Shown here: positions 18,273-27,442 of the stretch, piece after piece | Layout: each line of letters begins with the position of its first letter | How positions within the stretch are numbered: position 1 is the first letter of the stretch | Assembly (NCBI GenBank): GCA_012103255.1 | Contig: WLXD01000001.1 | Location: 682,001-746,000, forward strand | Direction of reading: 5' to 3' | Source: Acidobacteriota bacterium | GTDB lineage: Bacteria; Acidobacteriota; UBA890; WLXD01 | Length of the DNA stretch: 64,000 bases | Position numbers and translations under genes: made by a program | The notes under the pieces: model-generated | What the model was told of the DNA's origin: nothing | What the model saw: only the letters and a program-made list of their open reading frames with translations | Databases searched by the model: none

Positions 18273-20840
18273 ATGATTCGATTGCCGCGCATTCGGTGCC
18301 ACATCCTGATTCTCTGGGCGGTCCTCGGACTGATCGCCGTGCCGGGCACACGCGCGGTCGAGGCGAATCCGCAGCAGCGGGCTCTGGAGAGCGACGATCT
18401 TGCCGGTCTCGAATTCCGCACCATCGGGCCGGCCATCATGTCGGGGCGCATCGTCGACATCGCAGTCGTCGAGAGCGACCCGTACGTCTTCTACGCCGCA
18501 TCGGCAACCGGCGGCGTCTGGAAGACGAGCAACAACGGGGTCACGTTTACCCCCGTGTTCGAAAAAGAAGCGACGCACTCGGTCGGCGACATCGCCGTCC
18601 ACCAGGCTGATCCGGACATCGTGTGGGTGGGCACGGGCGAGCGGGCGAATCGCCAGAGTTCGAGTTGGGGCGACGGGATCTACAAGTCGACCGACGCGGG
18701 GCAGACCTGGGTGAACATGGGTCTCCGCGACACGCACCACATCGGTCGGGTGGCCTTGCATCCGACGGACCCGGACACCGTCTACGTCGCGGCACTCGGA
18801 CATCTCTGGGGAGCCAACGAGGAGCGCGGGGTCTATCGAAGCCGTGATGGAGGACTCAGCTGGCAGCGCATCCTGTACATCGACGAGGACAGCGGGGCCG
18901 TCGATGTGGCGATTGATCCGTTGCATCCCGACGCGCTCTTCGCGGCGACCTATCAGCGCCGTCGCACCGCCTACGGATTTCATGGCGGTGGCCCGGGCAG
19001 TGGTTTCTATCGGAGCACGGATGGTGGTGACACCTGGGTTGAACTGACCGGCGTCGACATGGACGAGGACGCGGAGGAGAACCCGGATCATCCCTGGGGC
19101 ACCCTGGTGAACGGGCTTCCGGCCGGCGACTACGGCCGCATCGGCATGTCGATCTATCGTTCGGACCCGCGCATCGTCTACATCAGCATCGAGCAGGGCG
19201 ATAAGTACACGGCGTCGACCTCGTACGACGGCGAGCGCTACGCCGGTATCTATCGCACCGAGGACGGCGGCAATACGTGGGAGCACATGAGCGACTGGAA
19301 CCCGCGTCCGATGTACGCGAGCCAGATCCACGTTGACCCGACCGATGACCAGCGCGTTTACATGCAGAACTCGTTCAGCTTCTCCGATGACGGAGGGCGC
19401 ACGTTCACGGTGCCGCGCCAGTCGATCCACAGCGATGATCGGCATCTCTGGGTCAATCCCAACGAATCGCGCCACCTGATCAAGGCGAGCGATGGCGCTC
19501 TGGGCATTTCCTACGACCGCGGCCTCACCTGGTTGTGGGCATCGAATCTGCCGGTCAGCCAGTACTACCGTGTGGGCGTGGATCTTCGTGACCCCTACTG
19601 GGTGTACGGCGGCCTGCAGGACAACGGTTCCTGGATGGGTCCGAGCGCCACTCTTCGGAGCGAGGGCGTCTTAAACGAGGACTGGCGGCCGATCGGCGGC
19701 GGCGATGGTTTCCTCACGCTCGTCGATCCCACTGACCAGAACGTCGTGTACGCCGAGTCGCAGTATCTGGGGCTCACGAGGCTCGATCTGGCGACGGGAC
19801 AGCGACAGTCGATTCGGCCGGGCAATCCTGTGGGCTACAAGTTCGGACGCCGCAACTGGCGCCTCTACGGGACCGGCGAAGAGCCGCGGATTCTCGAGCA
19901 GGAGATGGAACCCGGCAACTGGGACGGTCCGTACATGCTCTCGCCCCACGATCCGTCGACGATCTATGCGGGTACCGAGAATCTGTACGTCTCCACCGAT
20001 CGCGGCGGTTCCTGGCGCAACATCGGCCGGATGAGCGACGAATGGGAGCGCTCCGAGGTACAGATCATGGGGCAGGACCCGACCGCCTCCGTCGCCTCGC
20101 TCGACGATGGCGTGCCCTACTTCGCGACGATCACCAGCATCGTGGAGTCGCCGTTGCGTGAGGGGCTCCTCTTTGTCGGCACCGATGACGGCAATGTCCA
20201 GCGTTCGCGCGACGCGGGCGATACCTGGGAGAACCTCGCAGACCGCTTCCCGGGTCTGCCGGCCCGGACGTGGGTGGCCGACGTCGAACCGTCACCGCAC
20301 GATCCGGACGTTGTGTTTGCTGCGTTCGATGGTCATCGGGAAGACGATTTCACCAACTACATCTACCGGTCCGATGACGGCGGCGATTCCTGGGTCAGCA
20401 TCGTCAACGACTTGCCCGCGGACCGCGTCGTGCGCGCGTTCCAACAGGACGTCGTGAACCCGGACCTGCTCTTCGCTGCCACCGAACTGGGCATGTTCGT
20501 TTCCATCGACCAGGGCATGCACTGGGTGGAGATGCGCAGCAATCTGCCGACGCTGCCGATCAACGATTTCGTGGTGCATCCGCGTGAACACGATCTCGTG
20601 CTTGGCAGCCACGCGCGCGGAGTTTGGATTCTCGACAACATCACCGCGATCCGTGATCACCGCGATCCGTGGCCTCAGCGCCGAAACTGTGGCTGCTCCC
20701 GCAGCGCTGTTCGATGTTCGGCCGGCACGGATGCTGCGCCGCGCGAGAACAACGGCTGCGGTGGGGGACACGCAGTTCCGCGGTCAGAACCCACCCAATG
20801 GTGCGCTCATCGATTACTGGCTGCGCGATGGCTTCGCTGA
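18273..20840 (+). CDS. BNR-propeller 'glycosyl hydrolase' (sortilin-like), N-terminal part, frameshifted
   Basis: A secreted protein with a signal peptide (residues about 8-28) and repeated Asp-box/BNR blades (for example STDAGQTWVNMG, STDGGDTWVEL, RTEDGGNTWEHM, SDDGGDSWVS), as in the VPS10/sortilin-like family annotated as glycosyl hydrolase or exo-sialidase-like; enzymatic activity is doubtful. GGAGG lies five bases before the ATG. Family similarity stops after HARGVWILDNITAIRD; the last ~55 residues are arginine/cysteine-rich frameshift product. The true continuation is the next feature. The cause is visible: a 16-bp tandem duplication at 20640-20671. With one copy removed the frame runs on to 21507, giving a protein of roughly 1070 aa. 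Confidence 0.8.
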   Translation: MIRLPRIRCHILILWAVLGLIAVPGTRAVEANPQQRALESDDLAGLEFRTIGPAIMSGRIVDIAVVESDPYVFYAASATGGVWKTSNNGVTFTPVFEKEATHSVGDIAVHQADPDIVWVGTGERANRQSSSWGDGIYKSTDAGQTWVNMGLRDTHHIGRVALHPTDPDTVYVAALGHLWGANEERGVYRSRDGGLSWQRILYIDEDSGAVDVAIDPLHPDALFAATYQRRRTAYGFHGGGPGSGFYRSTDGGDTWVELTGVDMDEDAEENPDHPWGTLVNGLPAGDYGRIGMSIYRSDPRIVYISIEQGDKYTASTSYDGERYAGIYRTEDGGNTWEHMSDWNPRPMYASQIHVDPTDDQRVYMQNSFSFSDDGGRTFTVPRQSIHSDDRHLWVNPNESRHLIKASDGALGISYDRGLTWLWASNLPVSQYYRVGVDLRDPYWVYGGLQDNGSWMGPSATLRSEGVLNEDWRPIGGGDGFLTLVDPTDQNVVYAESQYLGLTRLDLATGQRQSIRPGNPVGYKFGRRNWRLYGTGEEPRILEQEMEPGNWDGPYMLSPHDPSTIYAGTENLYVSTDRGGSWRNIGRMSDEWERSEVQIMGQDPTASVASLDDGVPYFATITSIVESPLREGLLFVGTDDGNVQRSRDAGDTWENLADRFPGLPARTWVADVEPSPHDPDVVFAAFDGHREDDFTNYIYRSDDGGDSWVSIVNDLPADRVVRAFQQDVVNPDLLFAATELGMFVSIDQGMHWVEMRSNLPTLPINDFVVHPREHDLVLGSHARGVWILDNITAIRDHRDPWPQRRNCGCSRSAVRCSAGTDAAPRENNGCGGGHAVPRSEPTQWCAHRLLAARWLR
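20640..20671. repeat. 16-bp tandem duplication causing a frameshift
   Basis: ATCACCGCGATCCGTG occurs twice head to tail (20640-20655 and 20656-20671). Sixteen is not a multiple of three, so it shifts the frame of the BNR-propeller gene. Reading across a single copy restores N-I-T-A-I-R-G-L-S-A-E-T-V, which joins the two coding parts exactly. Confidence 0.9.
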
Positions 20841-21507
20841 ACCCGAAGCCGAAGAAGGCTCGGACGACGCTGCCGACGCGGAGGACGAGCCGTCGCCCGT
20901 CACGATCACGATTCACGACGCGGCTGGGAATCTGGTGCGCAGCCTCGATGGCAACACCGATCGCGGGCTCAACCGCGTGGTCTGGAACCTGCGCCACGAG
21001 TCGCTACCTCGCGCACACAACGTCGAGCGTCCGCGCGACCCAGCGCGTGCCGACAGCGGCCGCGGCGGATTCGGTTTCGGCGGCGGACGACCTGGTGGCC
21101 CGCTAGTGGTTCCGGGCACGTACACGGTGCGACTCAACGTCGAGGGCGACGTCCACGAGACGACCGTCGACGTGGGTGAGGATCCTCGGATCCAGGCGCC
21201 GACGGATGTGCGAGCTGCCTGGACTGAACTTCAGCTAGAGCTGGGTGAGCTGTACTCCGACATCAACGAGCTGGTCGGCGAGGCGATCGCCCACGAGGAG
21301 TCGCTGGAAGACGGATCGGATGCACGCGCCGCGGCGCAGTTGCTACGCGAGGAACTCGCCGAGCTCCGCACCCGCGCTAGCAGCGTGCGCGGCAGCATCT
21401 CCGGCTGGGTGGGTCCGGCGACTGCAGACCAACGCTCGACGATCGAGTTTTGCTACTCGACTCTCGAGCGACTGCGGACCCGCTGGGACGCGATGGCGAC
21501 CGACTGA
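20656..21507 (+). pseudogene. BNR-propeller protein, C-terminal part after frameshift
   Basis: This frame encodes the C-terminal domains missing from the preceding ORF. It has FDVRPARMLRR, GALIDYWLRDGF, a FlgD/Ig-like segment (VTITIHDAAGNLVRSLDGN, GLNRVVWNLRHES, VVPGTYTVRLNVEGD), and a helical tail ending in TLERLRTRWDAMATD. These are the usual end of the BNR 'glycosyl hydrolase' family in Acidobacteriota. No ribosome-binding site is evident for separate translation; an ATG at 20584 exists inside the upstream frame. It may be a true mutation, a phase-variable site or an assembly error. Confidence 0.75.
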
Positions 21508-21519
21508 CGGCCGCGTCGC

Positions 21520-22392
21520 TCAGAAGACCTCGTCGTCCACGATGGTGCGTAGGTACGCGCCATAGTCGGAGCTGCCTAGCGCATCGGCCAGCGCGTTGAG
21601 CTGTGCTGCGTCGATGTAGCCGAGGCGGTAGGCGATCTCTTCCGGGCAGCAGATCTTGAGACCCTGACGGGCTTCCACCGCGCGCATGTACACCGAGGCA
21701 TCCATCAACGCGTCGAATTGGCCGGTGTCCAGCCAGGCGAATCCGCGACCGAGCACCTCGACGTTGAGTTCGCCGGCTGCGAGGTAGTCAGCGTTCACGT
21801 CGGTGATCTCGAGTTCGCCGCGAGGCGATGGCTCGAGCCCGGCCGCCACGTCGACAACCCGGTTGTCGTAGAAGTAGAGCCCGGTCACCGCATAGCGCGA
21901 CTTGGGCTCCGCGGGCTTCTCTTCGAGACTCACCGCCACTCCATCCACAAACTCCACAACGCCGTAGCGTTCCGGGTCGTTCACCGGGTAGGCGAAAACG
22001 GTGGCTCCTGATTCACGACTGGCGGCGCGGCGCAGAAGAGCGGAAAAATCGGCGCCGTAGAAGATGTTGTCGCCGAGGATGAGCGCGCAGGGATCGTCGC
22101 CGATGAAGTCACGACCGATCAGAAAGGCCTGCGCGGGGCCACCCGGCTCAGGCTGAACGGCGTACTGGATCTTGACGCCCCAGCCACTGCCCTCGCCGAG
22201 CAGTTGCTGAAAGAGTGGCGTGTGCTCAGGCGTTGAAATGAGCAGGATGTCGCGGATCCCCGCCAGCATCAGCGTCGACAGCGGGTAGTACACCATCGGC
22301 TTGTCGTAGATCGGCAGCAGCTGCTTCGAAACGGCCGACGTCAGCGGGGCGAGGCGTGTGCCGGCGCCGCCCGCGAGAATGATTCCCTTCAT
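21520..22392 (-). CDS. rfbA: Glucose-1-phosphate thymidylyltransferase
   Basis: A 290-aa nucleotidyltransferase making dTDP-glucose from glucose-1-phosphate and dTTP, the first step to dTDP-L-rhamnose and related sugars. The N-terminus is diagnostic: [18 protein letters not shown], then [17 protein letters not shown] and [10 protein letters not shown]. Length is normal. It faces the BNR gene with only 12 bp between stops. Together with rfbB at 24705 it supplies dTDP-4-keto-6-deoxyglucose; rfbC and rfbD are not in the window. Confidence 0.95.
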   Translation of the reverse strand: MKGIILAGGAGTRLAPLTSAVSKQLLPIYDKPMVYYPLSTLMLAGIRDILLISTPEHTPLFQQLLGEGSGWGVKIQYAVQPEPGGPAQAFLIGRDFIGDDPCALILGDNIFYGADFSALLRRAASRESGATVFAYPVNDPERYGVVEFVDGVAVSLEEKPAEPKSRYAVTGLYFYDNRVVDVAAGLEPSPRGELEITDVNADYLAAGELNVEVLGRGFAWLDTGQFDALMDASVYMRAVEARQGLKICCPEEIAYRLGYIDAAQLNALADALGSSDYGAYLRTIVDDEVF

Positions 22393-22488
22393 GCCAACTC
22401 TCCAGGTAAGCCGCGATTATAGCGATGCGCGACCGGTGCACGTCTGCTTCGGGCGGCCCTGGTTCGGGGGAGGCGGTGTCGAGATAGA

Positions 22489-22535
22489 GAACGCCCCGAC
22501 CGATCGGAGGCGCGGGAAGATCGGCCGGGGCGTTC
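22489..22535 (-). terminator. Terminator-like hairpin after the PKD lipoprotein gene
   Basis: The arms GAACGCCCCGACCGATC and GATCGGCCGGGGCGTTC can pair over 17 bp with one mismatch around a 13-nt loop. It lies 22 bp past the stop of the lipoprotein gene and upstream of rfbA on the same strand. The minus strand then reads TCTATCTC, only weakly T-rich. Confidence 0.55.
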
Positions 22536-22556
22536 AGCAGGTGGTTTGTTGACTGA

Positions 22557-24371
22557 CTAGTAAGGCCAGACCACCTTGACCATGTTGGAGCGCTCGTTGC
22601 GCGTCCGGGTGCCGTCGCGTGCGTGCGTCGACATGAAGAAGTAGACGGTCTCGCCCTTCTTGGGCACCCAGCTCGACAACGGCGACTTCTTGGTGTGCGG
22701 CCCGATGGACTGAGCAGTGGTCGGGTGCTCCGCGGGAACCCCGATGCGTTTGCAGGTCTGCCCCGGGCGCAACCACTCCCACGTAGCCGCATACCAACGG
22801 CCGCCGATGTTCGCGACGATCCAGGGGTTGCCTTCGACGGCGCGATTCACGGGCCACTTGCCGGCCTTCGTGTGGTTCACGCAGATCTCGCCGGGAGTCA
22901 CGCTGACCGACGTCGTGGTCGACGTCACGGCCCAACCGGACACGTTGGCGTGCAGATACGTGATCGAACCAGCGTTGATCTGGTCAGCGCCGCCACCACC
23001 ACCGCCGCCACCGCCACCGTCGTCGCCACCGCCGCCACCACCACCACCGTCATTCGACGTGGATGCAGTGACGCTCGTCGTTGCTCGCGCGGTCCGCCCG
23101 TCGTCATCGGTATAGGTGGCGCTGATCTGGTAGGTGCCGTCCGCCGTGTACACGTGGCTGAACGACGTGACCGAGCTGGTCACGTTGAAGAACTTCTCGG
23201 CGCCGTCGCCAAACTGCACCTGTAAGTCGCCTGTGGGGCGTTGGTTGTCGCTACGTTCTACCCGGAATGCGAAGCTGGCGCTCGAGCCGGTGGTTGGGGA
23301 TCGATCGCCGTCGATGGATGCGTCCAGCGTGATCGGGGCGTTGATACGAATCCGATACGAGGCCGTCTCGGTCTTGCCGCTCTCGGTGGTCACTGTCGCC
23401 ACGGCCTTGTAGTTGCCCTTGGCGCGGTAGTCGTGCATCACCTTCTTGGTGCCGGTCACGTCGCCAAGGCGGTCGCGCTTGCCGTCGCCCCAGTCGATCG
23501 TCACGTTGCCACGCCCGCTGCGCGCATCATCGCGCGTGAGCTTCACGGTGAACTCGAGCTCTTCCTTTGCGAACCACTCCGCCGTGGCGGCCTCGAACAC
23601 GACATCGGTCAGCGAGCCGTCATCGACTCGCAGTGACATCGTGCGCGTGCTTTCACGGCCGGCGTCGTCGGTGAGCTTCACGGTGAGCGGGAAACTCGAC
23701 GGATCCTTGTACGTGTGCTGGATGACCGCACGACGACTGAAATCAGCGATGTTCGCTTTCTTGCCATCGCCGAACTCGATTTCCAGCCTTCCCGACGCCC
23801 AACTACCGTCGGTGGTGTCGCTTGCCGTGATGTCGATCTTGACGGGCGAGCCGGACACGGCCGGTTTTGGCGTGGTCTCGATTTCAAATTTCACAGAGCC
23901 CTTGGTGACCCCGCCACCGTCGTCCTGCCCGGCAACAATCCGGGTGGCGGCGGTTTCGGTAACAGTCACGCCGGCGGCCTCGAGGCTCGCCTTCACTTCG
24001 ACTGACTCGGTGATTACCAACGCGACGCGGGCGACGCCCTCGGCGTCGGTATTCGCCTCGCTTCCGTTCGGGAAGCTGCCACTGGAGGCGTGGAACTTCA
24101 CCGGGATGCCGGCTTCAGAAACCTCACCGGCCCGTACGGTCGCTGCGAGTGTGACCTCGCCGCCACCCTCGGGCAGGTTGTCTGGCGTCACCTTGAGCGT
24201 GATGGATCGCGCCGCGCTCGGCGTGTCCGGCTTGGTGAGGTCCTCGATAGCGTCGAGTGCTTTCTGGCAGCCGCTGAGTGTCGTGGCGCCGATCAGGATC
24301 GCCATCGCGGCCAGGCATCGTCGTCGGAGTCGCTGCGTCCCGCTGCGCCCCTCTCTTTGAGTTCGCGACAT
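22557..24371 (-). CDS. Lipoprotein with Ig-like and PKD domains
   Basis: A 604-aa secreted protein starting MSRTQREG with a lipoprotein signal (LIGATTLSGC, lipobox Cys about residue 35). An Ig-like/Big domain (about 55-150) is followed by three PKD-type domains, each with a DGKKANI/DGKRDRL/DGAEKFF-type loop and a closing HxY motif (IQHTYKD, VMHDYRA, FSHVYTA). A Gly/Asp-only linker (about residues 450-480) leads to a C-terminal domain with RWYAATWEWLRPGQTC and a cysteine pair. It probably acts at the cell surface, in binding or adhesion. Start at 24371 was chosen because the signal peptide begins there. Confidence 0.8.
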   Translation of the reverse strand: MSRTQREGRSGTQRLRRRCLAAMAILIGATTLSGCQKALDAIEDLTKPDTPSAARSITLKVTPDNLPEGGGEVTLAATVRAGEVSEAGIPVKFHASSGSFPNGSEANTDAEGVARVALVITESVEVKASLEAAGVTVTETAATRIVAGQDDGGGVTKGSVKFEIETTPKPAVSGSPVKIDITASDTTDGSWASGRLEIEFGDGKKANIADFSRRAVIQHTYKDPSSFPLTVKLTDDAGRESTRTMSLRVDDGSLTDVVFEAATAEWFAKEELEFTVKLTRDDARSGRGNVTIDWGDGKRDRLGDVTGTKKVMHDYRAKGNYKAVATVTTESGKTETASYRIRINAPITLDASIDGDRSPTTGSSASFAFRVERSDNQRPTGDLQVQFGDGAEKFFNVTSSVTSFSHVYTADGTYQISATYTDDDGRTARATTSVTASTSNDGGGGGGGGDDGGGGGGGGGGADQINAGSITYLHANVSGWAVTSTTTSVSVTPGEICVNHTKAGKWPVNRAVEGNPWIVANIGGRWYAATWEWLRPGQTCKRIGVPAEHPTTAQSIGPHTKKSPLSSWVPKKGETVYFFMSTHARDGTRTRNERSNMVKVVWPY

Positions 24372-24704
24372 GTGATTGCCTTCGTTTGTGTATGAGTGAC
24401 TCTTGGAGTCGTTTTCAGGCCCGAGGCAATCGAAGCGCATTTATAAGAGTCATTTGAAGTCAGAGATGAGCAAGCACGCCAAGCATCCGGTCGCTGGATT
24501 CCCAGTGCGGCCTCTAGGGGGCGCTTTCGGTCATCAACGCGCAGGGTTTCTCGGATGGGGTCAGATGCGGCCAGCCACGGCCATGACTCGGGCGCGTCAT
24601 CGCGGAGTCGGCAGCGGCATTCGCTGGTACGATTGGCCCCTGCGCGCCGAATGACGATCTGGAGCGGCGCGGTTTTCCCGAACTCTTGCCCTTCGCGGGG
24701 ACGC
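24372..24704. other. Divergent intergenic region with a small inverted repeat
   Basis: 333 bp between the lipoprotein gene and rfbB. GACTC-TTG-GAGTC (24398-24410) lies in the lipoprotein leader. The minus strand reads TATAAA near 24440, a possible -10 without a clear -35. No other gene or RNA was seen. Confidence 0.35.
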
Positions 24705-25805
24705 ATGGCCACACGACGTTTACTTGTTACCGGCGGCGCCGGGTTCATCGGCGCGAACTTCGTGCACTACTGGGCGGGGCGGCACGACGCCGATCGCATC
24801 GTCGTGCTCGATCTCCTCACCTACGCCGGAAATCGCACGAGTCTCGCCGCGCTCGAGTCGGATCCACGCTTCCGTTTTATGCAGGGCGACATTGTCGATA
24901 CCGAACTCGTGCGGGCGCTCCTGGACGAGGAGAACATCGATACGATCGTGCACTTCGCGGCCGAGTCGCACGTTGATCGCTCGATCCACGGCCCGGCGGA
25001 TTTCGTACGCACGAATCTGATGGGTACCGCGGCCTTGCTCGAGGCGTGCCGTCTCACCTGGCCCGCACAGTCCGACAGCCACCACTTTCATCATGTGTCG
25101 ACCGACGAGGTCTACGGCACCCTGGGTCCGGACGATCCGGCTTTCCGCGAGGACAAGCAGTACGAACCGAACTCTCCGTACGCGGCGAGCAAGGCTGGGT
25201 CAGATCACCTGGTGCGCGCCTACCACCACACCTATGGGCTCCGCGTCACCACGAGCAACTGCTCGAACAACTACGGGCCGTATCAGTTCCCCGAGAAGCT
25301 GATCCCGTTGATGATCGTCAACCTGCTCACCGGCAAGCCGCTGCCCATCTATGGCGATGGGCTGAACGTGCGTGACTGGTTGCACGTCGAGGACCACTGC
25401 GTGGGCATCGAAGCCGTGATCGAGCGCGGCCGGGTCGATCAGACGTACAACGTCGGGGGCGGCAACGAGTGGACGAACCTCGACCTTGTCCACGGACTCT
25501 GCGACCTGCTGGACGAACAGTTCACGGCGCGCCCGGACCTGGCGACGCGGTTCCCGGACGCACCCCCGGCCGCGGGCAAGAGCTGTCGCGACCAGATCGA
25601 GTTCGTCACGGATCGCCCGGGTCACGACCGGCGCTACGCGATCGATGGCGAGAAGATGGCCTCCGAGCTCGACTTCAGGCCACGGATCGGCTTCACCACC
25701 GGACTCCGCTCGACGGTGGACTGGTATCTGGACAACGAGGCCTGGTGGCGCGCGGTGCTCGATGGCAGCTACCGCGACTGGGTGGCCAAGCAGTACGAGG
25801 GATGA
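24705..25805 (+). CDS. rfbB: dTDP-glucose 4,6-dehydratase
   Basis: A 366-aa short-chain dehydrogenase/reductase converting dTDP-glucose to dTDP-4-keto-6-deoxyglucose. Rossmann motif VTGGAGFIGANFVHYW, HFAAESHVDRSI, the active-site VSTDEVYG, and YAASKAGSDHLVRAYHHTYG with the catalytic Tyr and Lys are all present. The ATG at 24705 opens the conserved N-terminus; an earlier in-frame ATG at 24555 adds 50 unrelated residues. Its stop overlaps the glpD start by four bases. Confidence 0.95.
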   Translation: MATRRLLVTGGAGFIGANFVHYWAGRHDADRIVVLDLLTYAGNRTSLAALESDPRFRFMQGDIVDTELVRALLDEENIDTIVHFAAESHVDRSIHGPADFVRTNLMGTAALLEACRLTWPAQSDSHHFHHVSTDEVYGTLGPDDPAFREDKQYEPNSPYAASKAGSDHLVRAYHHTYGLRVTTSNCSNNYGPYQFPEKLIPLMIVNLLTGKPLPIYGDGLNVRDWLHVEDHCVGIEAVIERGRVDQTYNVGGGNEWTNLDLVHGLCDLLDEQFTARPDLATRFPDAPPAAGKSCRDQIEFVTDRPGHDRRYAIDGEKMASELDFRPRIGFTTGLRSTVDWYLDNEAWWRAVLDGSYRDWVAKQYEG

Positions 25806-27442
25806 AGCGCGACCTGCGGGCGCTCGCGGAGATCGAGCACGATCTGCTGATCATCGGCGGCGGAATTACAGGCGCCTGCCTGGCGTTCGACGCGGCGACG
25901 CGCGGGCTGCGAGTCGCGCTGATCGAGAAAGACGACTTCGGTGGAGCTACCTCCGCGGCTTCGTCGAAGCTGCTCCACGGCGGACTCCGCTATCTGCAGC
26001 AACTGCGGTTTGGCAAGGTGCGGGAGTCGGCGCGCGAACGGCTGTTCTTCCAGAATCTCGCCCCCCACCTGGTGGAATACGTTCCCTTCGTCGTTCCGAC
26101 GTATCGGGGACTCGCCAAGAGCAAACCGGTGCTGTCGGCGGGCATGTTGATGTACGAGACGCTGTGCATCGGGAACACCAACCTGCTGCTCGACAAGAGC
26201 CGGGCCGTCCCCGCGGGGCGCGGCATGGGCGTCGAGCAGGTGCTCGAAACTGTGTCGGGAGTGAACACGGACGGCCTCACGGGTGGGCGCCTCTTCTACG
26301 AAAGCCACATGCAGAACTCCGAGCGCATGACGCTTGCGTTCATCGATGGCGCCGTTGCCCACGGCGCGACCGTTGCGAACTACACCGAGGCGATCGACTT
26401 CATTCGCCAGGATCAACGCGTGTGCGGAGTTGTGGCGCGCGGCGAATCCGGCGAGTCGCAGGAGATCCGGGCGCGCGCCGTGATCAATGCTTCCGGACCG
26501 TGGATCCGCGAACTCAACGCCAGCCTCGATCTGGACTCTTCCAGTGGGGTCGTGACCGGCTTCTCGCGAGGGGCCCACATCGTCACGCGCCCGCTCACCG
26601 ACGGCCATGCTGTGGCGTTGCCAACCCAGCGACCGTCCGAGTCGGTGATCGACCGGGGTGGTCGGCACGTGTTCATTATTCCCTGGCGCGGCCACTCCTT
26701 GATCGGCACCTCGTACGCGCCGCATGAAGGTCCGCTCGATGACATGCAGCCCACCTCGGCGGAGATCGGTGACCTGATCGAGGACATCAACGGTGCGCTC
26801 GGCCCCGGAACGCTCACGCCCGACGACGTGCGCTACGCGTTCGCCGGGCTGTATCCCCTCACTGCCGACGAGATCGATCCCGGCGTGTATCAAGGAAGCG
26901 CGGACTATCAGGTGGTGGATCACAGGACGTCCGACGGCGTACCCGGTCTGTTCACTGTCTTCGGCGCCAAGTTCACCACCGCACGCCTGCTCGCCGAGCG
27001 GGCGTTGGACGCGATCGTGCCTTCGCTGAGTGGCGAATGGTCTTCGTGTCAGACGCGCGAGACCGCGTTGCCCGCAGGTGAGGCGGTGCCCGCGCCCGGG
27101 TCCCTGCAGTCTTTGCCCGGTTCCATGGGGCACGATCTGGTCGCCGCTCACGGCGCCTATGCCGGCCGCGTCGCGGATCTCGCTGCGACCGACTCTCGCC
27201 TTCAGCAGGAGATCGGCGATGGCCGCGGAGTCTGGGCAGCCAGCGTCGTGTGGGCTGTGCGCGAAGAGATGGCGCAGCATCTCGCGGATGTGGTGTTCCG
27301 GCGGACCGGCCTGGGCACGGTGGGCGATCCCGGGACGGATGTCCTGCGGCTGGCGGCGGTGCTCATGGCAAAAGAACTCGACTGGGACGCAGATCGCACG
27401 GCTCGCGAAATTGCCGCCGTGCAGGAGCGCTTCCAGTGGTGA
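25802..27442 (+). CDS. glpD: Glycerol-3-phosphate dehydrogenase (FAD)
   Basis: A 546-aa flavoprotein that oxidises sn-glycerol-3-phosphate to dihydroxyacetone phosphate and feeds electrons to the respiratory chain. FAD motif DLLIIGGGITGACLAFDA, then TSAASSKLLHGGLRYLQ, the typical VINASGPWI and FIIPWRGHSLIGTSY, and a C-terminal domain with VVWAVREEMAQHLADVVFRR. ATG at 25802 forms an ATGA overlap with rfbB. Its place within glycan genes may reflect glycerol-phosphate supply or simple transcriptional linkage. Confidence 0.93.
   Translation: MKRDLRALAEIEHDLLIIGGGITGACLAFDAATRGLRVALIEKDDFGGATSAASSKLLHGGLRYLQQLRFGKVRESARERLFFQNLAPHLVEYVPFVVPTYRGLAKSKPVLSAGMLMYETLCIGNTNLLLDKSRAVPAGRGMGVEQVLETVSGVNTDGLTGGRLFYESHMQNSERMTLAFIDGAVAHGATVANYTEAIDFIRQDQRVCGVVARGESGESQEIRARAVINASGPWIRELNASLDLDSSSGVVTGFSRGAHIVTRPLTDGHAVALPTQRPSESVIDRGGRHVFIIPWRGHSLIGTSYAPHEGPLDDMQPTSAEIGDLIEDINGALGPGTLTPDDVRYAFAGLYPLTADEIDPGVYQGSADYQVVDHRTSDGVPGLFTVFGAKFTTARLLAERALDAIVPSLSGEWSSCQTRETALPAGEAVPAPGSLQSLPGSMGHDLVAAHGAYAGRVADLAATDSRLQQEIGDGRGVWAASVVWAVREEMAQHLADVVFRRTGLGTVGDPGTDVLRLAAVLMAKELDWDADRTAREIAAVQERFQW

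Noticed and set aside
18162-19475. 437-codon frame opposite the BNR-propeller gene
   Set aside because: Shadow ORF; composition mirrors the opposite-strand codon structure, no domain recognised.
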